Shown here: in pieces, positions 42,036 through 49,625 of the stretch
Position numbering within the stretch: position 1 is the stretch's first letter
How the letters are laid out: every line of letters begins with the position of its first letter
Origin: Halobaculum marinum
Lineage (GTDB): Archaea; Halobacteriota; Halobacteria; Halobacteriales; Haloferacaceae
Assembly (NCBI RefSeq): GCF_029338555.1
Contig: NZ_CP119989.1
Coordinates: forward strand, 1,550,001-1,614,000
Length of the DNA stretch: 64,000 nucleotides
Direction of reading: 5' to 3'
Program-made: the position numbers and the translations under genes
The notes under the pieces: model-generated
Database searches by the model: none
Told to the model about the DNA's origin: nothing
The model's input: only the letters and a program-made list of their open reading frames with translations

Positions 42036-43681
42036 GTTCGAGCAACCAACAGGCAGGCGAACAGCAGCGCCCAGGCGCGCGAGACGAGCGGTCTCCGCCG
42101 AACCGCAGTCCGTTCACGAACGGACGCGCAAAGACGGGCTACGGCTGGGGCGAGCACACGCGCCAGTCGATGAAACACCCCGTGGGCGACGCCAAGAGCG
42201 ACGCCCACCAGATCGGGCTGTGCTTCGGGATGAACGACATCGACGTCGAGGCGTTCACCGAGCGCCACCCGAAGCGGATCGTCCACCCGGACATGCTGAT
42301 CCACGAGAAGAACCCCACCCGGACGAAGACGGACAAGGGAACGGACTTCTTGCTACGTGGCGAACGAGGGTGCGGGAAGACGACGCTGCTGCTGACGTTC
42401 GCGCGGCAGTTGATGCGGGAGAACGACGAGATCGTCGTCTGGCGCGGGCGTGAAGGTTCGTCGGGGTGGCTCCCGTACAAGCACTGGACGACGGTGTACC
42501 TGCCGGCGAACGCGACCGTTCGTGGCGCGTGGATGCCGGAGGTCGAAGACGAGTCGGACGAGATCTCGCTGTCCGTCGACGACGGCCAGGAGCTGACCGC
42601 GTCGGAACTCGAGCGCGTCGTCCGCGACGTCGTCTACTACGAGGACGTCTTCGACCTGCTCGACAAGCTGGGCGAGCGGTCGCGGGGCACGTTCAACGTC
42701 GTGTACCCGGACCCGTCGTTCTCTGGGTGCCAGAAGGCGACGCGAGAGTCGCGTCGTGTGAACGGCTACTTCCCGTTCGTCCCGCGGTGGGAGGCAGAGT
42801 ACGACGACGACGGCGAGACGACGGAGACGCCGCTCGTCCAGTGGTGGTTCGCGTTCTGGCTCGCACGGTGCGACTACGGGCCGTTCACGTGGATGACGCT
42901 GCTGTTCGACGAGGGCGGCGACCTGATCCCACGGTCGGCATCGCAGTCGGTGTCGCGGCTGTACGACAAGCTCGAGATGCTCCGGTCGATCTTCGCGGAG
43001 TCCAGGCGTCGACTGGCGACGCTGGGCATGGCGATCCACTACGAGGAGAACCTCGACCCGGACACGAAGCGGGAGTTCAAGTGGCGCGTACACATGCCAG
43101 ACGGGTCGGCAAACCCGGTCGCCGACAAGCGCGGGACGCACCCGGTCGGCATGAAGGGCGACATCAAGATGAACGACGACTTCATGTCGCGCTACGACGA
43201 GCCCGGCGTCGGGCTCACGTACTCGAAGAAGGGCTTCTCGAAGTTCCGATGGGACGACGTCCCCGACTGGCCGGAGGACGAGAACCGGTGGCTGAAGGTC
43301 GTCCTCGAGGAGCCGGACGCGTCGACGAAGCGCGAGCTTCGCCAGCGCCGCCGCGAGCAGTACGACGGCGAGGACGAAGCAACCAGCGAGCTGGAATACG
43401 ACTCGCAGGTGTTCGGCGAGTGGCGGAACCAGCACGAGCAGCGCCTGTACGTGAAGCACGGCTCGGGACAGATCAGCGTCGAACGCGGCGTCGTGATCGA
43501 GGACCTCGAGTCGGAGATCGACGGGCTGCGGTTCCGAGAAGACCTCCGGGATCTCGGGGACGTCCTCGAGGTCGTCATGGTCGAAGAAGCGAGCGGTGAC
43601 GAGATCGTGGTGGCGAGGGTCCCTGCGGCTTCGTCCCCCTTTAAGTCAGATGCGGCGGTGGCCGCGGGGGCCGGGCGGTGA
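42032..43681 (+). CDS. P-loop ATPase of the particle operon (549 aa)
   Basis: Walker A RGERGCGKTTLL with Lys116 and Walker B MTLLFDEGGD with Asp293-Glu294 are clear; the intervening region contains a strongly acidic insert. No helicase or AAA+ lid motifs are evident. ATPases in this position next to spike-like and membrane genes occur in pleomorphic haloviruses and in plasmid-vesicle elements, with DNA packaging, assembly or secretion as suggested roles. ATG 42032 overlaps the previous stop. Confidence 0.8.
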   Translation: MSSSNQQAGEQQRPGARDERSPPNRSPFTNGRAKTGYGWGEHTRQSMKHPVGDAKSDAHQIGLCFGMNDIDVEAFTERHPKRIVHPDMLIHEKNPTRTKTDKGTDFLLRGERGCGKTTLLLTFARQLMRENDEIVVWRGREGSSGWLPYKHWTTVYLPANATVRGAWMPEVEDESDEISLSVDDGQELTASELERVVRDVVYYEDVFDLLDKLGERSRGTFNVVYPDPSFSGCQKATRESRRVNGYFPFVPRWEAEYDDDGETTETPLVQWWFAFWLARCDYGPFTWMTLLFDEGGDLIPRSASQSVSRLYDKLEMLRSIFAESRRRLATLGMAIHYEENLDPDTKREFKWRVHMPDGSANPVADKRGTHPVGMKGDIKMNDDFMSRYDEPGVGLTYSKKGFSKFRWDDVPDWPEDENRWLKVVLEEPDASTKRELRQRRREQYDGEDEATSELEYDSQVFGEWRNQHEQRLYVKHGSGQISVERGVVIEDLESEIDGLRFREDLRDLGDVLEVVMVEEASGDEIVVARVPAASSPFKSDAAVAAGAGR

Positions 43682-43811
43682 CCGGCGATCGCCGCGGAAC
43701 TCTCGGAATCTCGACACGCCTCCTGCGCGCGCGTGTGGACTCAGAAATCGGACACACCCCCCGCTGTGGGTGGGGGGGCCCCCTCCCCATCTCGGGGTCG
43801 GAGGTAGGCCG
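43682..43811. other. 130-bp gap with G/C-tract inverted repeats
   Basis: The only sizeable gap within the particle operon. Between 43755 and 43790 runs of C and G alternate (CACCCCCCG.., GGGTGGGGGGG, CCCCCTCCCC), able to form strong stems. This may attenuate or separate transcription of the ATPase and the second surface protein. Confidence 0.4.
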
Positions 43812-46649
43812 ATGAGCGCCAGAACCGGAGTTCGGATCGCGGCAGGAGTCGCCGCGTTCCTGCTCGTGTTCCAGGCGGCTCTTGCGGGCGCGCTCGTCGG
43901 AAGCGCGACGGCCGCCCCCGCGGGTATGCTCGGCGTTCCGGACTCGAACGTCGACGTCGATCTCGCGAGCGACTCGCCGCTGGGCGTGACTCAGTCCGAC
44001 CTCGAGGGCGCGGTCTCGACGAGCGCGCACGCGTCGACCACGCACGTGACGCTCACGTCTGGCGACCGCGTGAACGACTCGGCAGGCGTGACGTTCGGCG
44101 GGTCGGGCGACGCGGTGCTGCTGATCAGCGACGACGTGAACCACCAGGGCCGCGAGGTCGCCGTCGACGCCGATCTCGTCCGTGCGGTCGTCGGGCACAT
44201 CCCGGAGACGGTGACGGGCGTCCACTCGTCGGGCGAGACGTGGGTCCGGCAGGTCGACGCTGGCGACGGTGTCGTCCGGTTCGAGGTGCCGAAGTTCTCG
44301 ACGAATCAGGTGACCTTCGAGGGCGAGTTCCATGCGAGCGGGACGTTCTCGAACGGCTCCTCGCTGTCGTGGGACCTGGCGGACCTCGACGCGGCGTCGA
44401 ACGTGACGGTAAATGCGACGGGCCTCAATAGCACCGAGACGGATAGCGTGAGCGGGCAGGTGTTCGGCTCCGGATCGGTGGGGATCTCTATCGCGTCCGA
44501 TGGGTCGAGCGTCCCAGCGAATATCACGCTTTCCGGCCAGTCCGGCGAGTACGTTCTCGACGGATACCGACCCGCTCCGAACGCGGGTGCGGACTTCGGT
44601 ATCTTCCAACCGGGTATGACGCACTCAGAGGTTCGGATTGATAGCGTCACGTCCGGGGAAGAAGTCTCAAAAGTGACCTTCAAATTCCGTTCCACGCCGG
44701 GGAGTTCGTTCCCGGTCGATGTGTATCTGGCAGATGGTGCGGTCGACGGGTCACAGTCCGGGACATTGGTTGCGTCCGATGTTGACTTACGGACAGGAGC
44801 AGGCTATCAGACGATAACGTTTGACAATCCGCAAACGGCACCGAGCGGGGCGGTTCATCTAGAGTTCGTCGCCAAGCAGGATCCTCCGGGCACTTGGCAG
44901 GTTCCGTACAATAGCTCAGAGAGTCCGCCGTTCGACACGATGTACTTCACCTTCGATGGCGGAGACGCATACAACGGCAGACCGCTTGCGGTGTGGCTCG
45001 GGAACGGCCCGCCAGCAGAGAGTGCAACCGTTAATATCGGGAGTGAAACCGTGGATTTCCCGGATATTGCTGGAAAGACAGTCACAAAAAGCACGACCGT
45101 TCCCACATCCGCGGAGAATGTGAGCATAACCGTGAACGAGGGCGGGGAAGCGGACTATCAGGTGAACTACACAGAGACGACTGCCGGATCGACAGACCCC
45201 GGCGTGGAACTTAACAACTGCACGACGGCGTACGACGGGACGATCCCCGAGGGCCAGACGGAAACGCTGACGCTGAACGCCAGCTGTCTCGTCGAGGGGA
45301 CGAACCGCCTGAACGTCACGACCGGCGACGGGACGCTGTCGGCGGACGCGCCGGACTCGCAGGTCGACCTGGACATCACGCACGACGCAGTGTCGATCCA
45401 CGAGGTTGCCGTCGACGACACGCGCTGGCGGTACTCGTACAACGACTCGAAGACGTGGGCGAGCGACCGCCGGGACGCGATCCACACGGCGACGCTGCCG
45501 TCTCGGGTCGTCGCGATCGACTCGGTCGAGATCTCGACCAACGACGGCATTTGGCAGGAGACAACCGACTACACGCTCGAGGGACAGGACCTCGAGGTGA
45601 ACGTCGGCGACGTCTCCGCCGGCACGAAGACGGAGGTGCGGGTGACCGCCTCGAAGGTAACCGTCTACAACGGGTCGATCACGGTGACCGACCCGTCGAC
45701 GCCGGACGAGTCGCTCGATACGAGGTTCCAGATCGACTCGTGGAACTCGGACTCGTACATCGGCGTGGGCGGGACCGCGGACGGTGCGCGGATCCACTAC
45801 ACGTACAACGAGTCGTGGGACGTCCGCGAGGTGAGCGAGATCACGGCGTCGGGCGACCAACGGCTGTACCTTCCGGGGGCATCGAGCCCGGAGACGGCCC
45901 GTGTGGCGTCGCTCCCGATCGAGGCGGTTCTCGACTCGGGGGAGGCGCGCTTCCACGTGGCAGACTCGTCGACGCGACCGACAGTCGAGGTCGCACCCGG
46001 CGACGCTCAGGGAGACACCGTGACGTATCGGTGGCTGACGCCGCCGACGTCGGGCGCGGTGCTCGAGTCCTCTCGCGGCACGACGCTCGACGACTCGGGG
46101 GCGAACCCGGCGATCCTCGTGGACGACGACTCCGAGGAGACCGTCGTGTTCGAGGCAGAGTCCGACGGGTCGGTGTCCTCCGACAGTACCGGCGGCTTCT
46201 GGGAACAGGGCGGACAGCGGGTCGTGCGCGAAGCGAAAGAGGGCGGGCCGCTGACGGCAATCCTCGTGTTCGGACTGCTCGGCGCCGTGGTCGTCGGGTA
46301 CATCCTGATCCGGGAGCGCGCGCCGGACGTCCTCGACCGGCCGCCGCAGGAACAGCCGTACCTGCTCGGCGGCGTGGCGATCGTCCTCGTGATCGGGCTC
46401 GAACTGCTCCGACCGGGGACGATCTCGGTGCCGATCCGGAACGCGGTGGACTCGGCGGCGCCGTTGCTGGCGGTGATGGGGTCGATCATCATCGCCGTCG
46501 GCGCCGCGCTGGCGCTGAACCGCTGGCGCCAGGGCGACGGCGGCATCCCGTTCGTCGGCGACTCGGGGTCGTCGAGTCCCTCGAGCACGGCGTCGACGGG
46601 CGACGGAGCCGACGACGACGGCGGCACGGTGGTGAACATCTATGACTGA
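43812..46649 (+). CDS. Surface protein 2 (945 aa), signal peptide and three C-terminal membrane helices
   Basis: A signal peptide (9-36) is followed by about 790 extracellular, beta-rich residues with many N-glycosylation sequons (NDS, NGS, NVT, NAT). Three helices at the C-terminus (LTAILVFGLLGAVVVGYILI; YLLGGVAIVLVIGLELL; PLLAVMGSIIIAVGAALAL) anchor it. A Ser/Asp/Gly-rich cytoplasmic tail ends the protein. Residues about 196-466 (44400-45210) are encoded with markedly more A/T-ending codons than the rest, suggesting a swapped domain. A receptor-binding spike is the most natural role (inference). Confidence 0.8.
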   Translation: MSARTGVRIAAGVAAFLLVFQAALAGALVGSATAAPAGMLGVPDSNVDVDLASDSPLGVTQSDLEGAVSTSAHASTTHVTLTSGDRVNDSAGVTFGGSGDAVLLISDDVNHQGREVAVDADLVRAVVGHIPETVTGVHSSGETWVRQVDAGDGVVRFEVPKFSTNQVTFEGEFHASGTFSNGSSLSWDLADLDAASNVTVNATGLNSTETDSVSGQVFGSGSVGISIASDGSSVPANITLSGQSGEYVLDGYRPAPNAGADFGIFQPGMTHSEVRIDSVTSGEEVSKVTFKFRSTPGSSFPVDVYLADGAVDGSQSGTLVASDVDLRTGAGYQTITFDNPQTAPSGAVHLEFVAKQDPPGTWQVPYNSSESPPFDTMYFTFDGGDAYNGRPLAVWLGNGPPAESATVNIGSETVDFPDIAGKTVTKSTTVPTSAENVSITVNEGGEADYQVNYTETTAGSTDPGVELNNCTTAYDGTIPEGQTETLTLNASCLVEGTNRLNVTTGDGTLSADAPDSQVDLDITHDAVSIHEVAVDDTRWRYSYNDSKTWASDRRDAIHTATLPSRVVAIDSVEISTNDGIWQETTDYTLEGQDLEVNVGDVSAGTKTEVRVTASKVTVYNGSITVTDPSTPDESLDTRFQIDSWNSDSYIGVGGTADGARIHYTYNESWDVREVSEITASGDQRLYLPGASSPETARVASLPIEAVLDSGEARFHVADSSTRPTVEVAPGDAQGDTVTYRWLTPPTSGAVLESSRGTTLDDSGANPAILVDDDSEETVVFEAESDGSVSSDSTGGFWEQGGQRVVREAKEGGPLTAILVFGLLGAVVVGYILIRERAPDVLDRPPQEQPYLLGGVAIVLVIGLELLRPGTISVPIRNAVDSAAPLLAVMGSIIIAVGAALALNRWRQGDGGIPFVGDSGSSSPSSTASTGDGADDDGGTVVNIYD

Positions 46650-46953
46650 CGTGAACGCGCTGCTGGCCGAAGCGCTCGCACAGTACGGCGTCGAGATCTC
46701 GGTGAGCGTGCTGGCGATGCTGCTGGGGCTCGCGTTGTGGGCTCGGCGGCTGTCGAAAGTCGGCTCGAAGACCGCGGGCGTCGCCTCGCAGGGCGTGCGC
46801 GACGTTCAACTGGCCGCCGGCCTCCTGCTCGTGCTGGTGCTGCTCGGTTGGGTCAGCATCCAGCCGTCGCAGATCCAGGCGTCGCTGACGCTGGCGTGGG
46901 AGCAGGGTGGTCGCCTCGCTGGCGAGCTGATGCAACGAGGTGTACTGCCGTGA
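46642..46953 (+). CDS. Small membrane protein (103 aa)
   Basis: Overlaps surface protein 2 by 8 bp. Two membrane helices (about 11-34 and 56-75) joined by a basic loop (ARRLSKVGSKTAG), then an amphipathic end. Coupled by GTGA to the GINS-like gene, so it is the last membrane gene before the replication genes. Confidence 0.65.
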   Translation: MTDVNALLAEALAQYGVEISVSVLAMLLGLALWARRLSKVGSKTAGVASQGVRDVQLAAGLLLVLVLLGWVSIQPSQIQASLTLAWEQGGRLAGELMQRGVLP

Positions 46954-47276
46954 AGTTCGCCGACCTCGAGGAGCGGAAACAGCGCTCGCGGCGCCAGGAC
47001 TCGCTACAGGATCTCCCCGAGTGGTTCTACCCGGAACTCGTGGAGTACCTCGACGGCGACCTCGACGAGCGCGAGCGGCGGACGGCAGAAGACGTCGCGG
47101 ACGGACTCGTCGACCGGCGACTCGGGAAGATCATCAAGTTGGCGTCGTGGGAAGCGGCTGACGCCCCGACAGACACGTCGACGCTGACCGACGCCGAGCG
47201 CGAACTGTACGAGGATCTCGTCGCCCGGATGGAACGGTTCCGGCTCGAAGTGCTCGCACCGACGGAGGGCGAGTGA
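46950..47276 (+). CDS. GINS-like replication protein (A-domain type, 108 aa)
   Basis: The sequence has the pattern of the archaeal GINS (Gins51-type) alpha-helical A domain. QDLPEWFYPELVEYLDGDL is followed by ERRTAEDVADGLVDRRLGKI, then IKLASWEAA and LTDAERELYEDLVARMERFR. GINS subunits join Cdc45/GAN and MCM in the replicative helicase complex. Only the A domain is present; the short B domain is missing. The MCM gene lies two genes downstream in the same overlapping operon, which strongly supports the idea. The assignment is by pattern and needs profile confirmation. Confidence 0.6.
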   Translation: MKFADLEERKQRSRRQDSLQDLPEWFYPELVEYLDGDLDERERRTAEDVADGLVDRRLGKIIKLASWEAADAPTDTSTLTDAERELYEDLVARMERFRLEVLAPTEGE

Positions 47277-47428
47277 TGCGGTCGATCAGGTGCGTGCTCG
47301 GGATTCACGACTGGACGTTCGTCGGATCGCTCGACAGGGTCGAGTTCGAGATGGGCTACGGCATCCACGAGTGCGAGCGCTGCGGCGCCGCCGAACAGAA
47401 CTACGGAACCAACCTGCTACGGATATGA
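47276..47428 (+). CDS. Small zinc-binding protein (50 aa)
   Basis: Starts MRSIRCVLGIHDWTFVGSLD and contains HECERCGAAE, giving one Cys pair plus His/Cys upstream as a likely zinc site. Overlaps both neighbours by ATGA-type junctions (47276 and 47425). Lies between the GINS-like and MCM genes, so a replication accessory role is possible. Confidence 0.55.
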   Translation: MRSIRCVLGIHDWTFVGSLDRVEFEMGYGIHECERCGAAEQNYGTNLLRI

Positions 47429-49338
47429 ACGGGAAGAACGACGGCATCGAACGCCTCGGGCGGTGGCTACGGAACGAGCACATGGACGCGCTGGCGGAGT
47501 TGGCCCAGCAGTACCCGAACGAGTCGCGGACGTTCGCGCTCGACTGGCACGACCTCGCTCGCTGGGACGAGTCGCTGGCCGACCGGCTGCTGGGCGCTCC
47601 CGACGACACGCTCGAGGAGATCGAGGAGGCGATCCGGGTCGTGGACCTCCCGGTCGACCTGTCGATGTCGCGAGTGAACGTCCGAGTCCACAACCTGCCG
47701 GAGTCGTCGACGTTCGTCGTGGGGGAACTCGACCCGACGGAGCACGTGGGCGAACTGGTGGCGCTCGAGGGCCAGGTGACCCAGCGGACGGGTGTGAGCC
47801 CGAAGGTGACCGAAGGCGCGTTCGAGTGTCTTCGGTGCGGGACCATGACGTACGTCCCGCAACCGCCGTACGGGAACATCCGCCAGCCGAACAACTGCCA
47901 GGGATGCGAAGAAGGGGGCTTCTTCCGGCTGAACGAGGGCCAGTCGTCGTTCGAGGACTACCAGAAGATACGGCTACAACAGCCGCCAGAGACGGCGATG
48001 GGCGACACCGAGCACATCGACGTGCACTGGACCGACGACATCACCGGCGAGGGCGACCTCGAGTCGGGCGGGCGGCTCACCGTCGTCGGGAAGTTCTCGA
48101 GTGTGTGGACGGGGAAGGTCGTGTTCGACACGACGATCCACGGGAACCAGTACATCCCGGAGGAGGAGGCGGGAGCCGACTACTCCGACGAGCGGTTCGA
48201 CGCGGTCGTCGAGGACGTCGTCGACTCGCCGGACCCACTCGAACGACTCTGCCAGTCGTTCGCGCCGAACTTCGAGGCGGCGGGCCCCCGCGACAAACAG
48301 GTCGTGCGGGCGCTCGTCCTCCAACTGATCGGCGGGTGGGCGAAGACCGGCCCCGACGGTCGCCGGCACCGCGGCGACTCACACATCTACCTGCTGGGCG
48401 ACCCTGGCGTCGGGAAGACCGTGCTGCTACAGGCGGCGTTCGGCGTCGTGCCTCGAGGAGCCATGACCGACGGGACGGGTGCGAGCGAGGCAGGGCTGAC
48501 CGCGGCGATCGTGAAGAACGACTTCTCGGACGAGCAGTGGTCGATCGCGGCCGGCACGCTGGTTCGAGCGAACGGCGGGCTCGCGGTTGTCGACGAGTTG
48601 GACAAGGGCGACACGTCGGACCTCGACGCGCTCCACACGGCGCTCGAGTCCCAGACGGTGCACGTCGACAAGGCGGGAAAGAACGCCTCCCTGCCGGCGG
48701 AGACGGCGCTGCTGGCGGCGGGGAACCCGACGGGCGGGCACTTCGACCCGACGAAGGACTTCGCCGAGCAGGTCGACTTTCAGTCGCCGCTGCTGTCGCG
48801 GTTCGACCTGATCCTGCGGATGCAAGCACGGGAGGACTACGACCTGATCCTACAGGTCGCCGAGAAGATGACGCGCGCCCGGACGGCGGCGGCGAAGTAC
48901 GAGCTGGGCGAGGAACTCACGCCGGAGGAACGCGGCGCGATCGAGGGCGACCTCTCGGCGGAGGAGCTGTCGGCGTACATCGCGCGAGCGAAAGAGGTGA
49001 AGCCGCGCATCCGCTCGGAGGAGGTCGAACGCGAGGTTTCCGCGTGGTTCGCCGAGACGAAGACCTCGCTCCCGGAGCGCTACACGGACGCGATGGGCGA
49101 CGGTGACTACGACGGGCCGCCGCTACCGATTACGGCACGGAAACAAGTCGCGTTGATGCGGCTGGCGGAGGCGTCAGCTCGAGCACGGCTCGACGACACC
49201 GTGCGGATGCACGACATCGACCGCGTGAAGCCGCTGATCGAGCGGTCGCTGGCGGACATCGGGATCGCTCCAAAGAACGCGAGCGCCTTTGGCGGGGGCG
49301 ACGCGGAGGGCGTGGACGCGGGAAGTGTGGGCCTGTGA
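47425..49338 (+). CDS. mcm: MCM replicative DNA helicase, element-encoded
   Basis: This 637-aa, full-length MCM contains an N-terminal helical and OB domain with a zinc finger (Cys135, 138, 158, 161). The AAA+ motor has Walker A GDPGVGKT (325-332), the presensor region NDFSDEQWSIAAGTLVRANG, Walker B LAVVDELDK (Asp390-Glu391), sensor-1 Asn434 (AAGNPTG), and the arginine finger SPLLSRFD (Arg459). A C-terminal winged-helix-like tail follows (MHDIDRVKPLIERSLADIG). No intein is seen. It probably unwinds the element's DNA, possibly recruited with its own GINS-like partner. Last gene of the operon. Confidence 0.93.
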   Translation: MNGKNDGIERLGRWLRNEHMDALAELAQQYPNESRTFALDWHDLARWDESLADRLLGAPDDTLEEIEEAIRVVDLPVDLSMSRVNVRVHNLPESSTFVVGELDPTEHVGELVALEGQVTQRTGVSPKVTEGAFECLRCGTMTYVPQPPYGNIRQPNNCQGCEEGGFFRLNEGQSSFEDYQKIRLQQPPETAMGDTEHIDVHWTDDITGEGDLESGGRLTVVGKFSSVWTGKVVFDTTIHGNQYIPEEEAGADYSDERFDAVVEDVVDSPDPLERLCQSFAPNFEAAGPRDKQVVRALVLQLIGGWAKTGPDGRRHRGDSHIYLLGDPGVGKTVLLQAAFGVVPRGAMTDGTGASEAGLTAAIVKNDFSDEQWSIAAGTLVRANGGLAVVDELDKGDTSDLDALHTALESQTVHVDKAGKNASLPAETALLAAGNPTGGHFDPTKDFAEQVDFQSPLLSRFDLILRMQAREDYDLILQVAEKMTRARTAAAKYELGEELTPEERGAIEGDLSAEELSAYIARAKEVKPRIRSEEVEREVSAWFAETKTSLPERYTDAMGDGDYDGPPLPITARKQVALMRLAEASARARLDDTVRMHDIDRVKPLIERSLADIGIAPKNASAFGGGDAEGVDAGSVGL

Positions 49339-49625
49339 GCGACGACCGGCTGGGGTCTCTTTCTGCGGTGGTGCGGGGGCGGAGTATTGCGTTGCTGTAG
49401 GGCGGGGGGTCCCCGGCCTGCGAAGCAGGTCGGGGGTATTCCGGGCTTGTGCCCTTAGGCACACTCCCTAAGGGGTGCTGTGCCAGATCGCGGGACGGCG
49501 CTGAACAGACCCCAGGTGGTCGACAGGCAAGAACACATTACAAGGACAACAGAAATGCGGTAGTTCTGTCGCGTGAAGGCGAAAAGAAGGGGTGATCGTG
49601 AGAGATGCCTCTCACCAGGACCGCC
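49339..49625 (+). other. Structured 287-bp interval downstream of mcm
   Basis: Contains an 11-bp stem with a GAA loop (CCCCGGCCTGC at 49411-49421 and GCAGGTCGGGG at 49425-49435, one G-U pair). A second stem has arms CCCTTAG (49452-49458) and CTAAGGG (49468-49474), nested within a GGCACA/TGTGCC pair. The particle operon and the minus-strand operon converge here. Options are a bidirectional terminator, a small RNA, or part of the replication origin. Confidence 0.5.
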
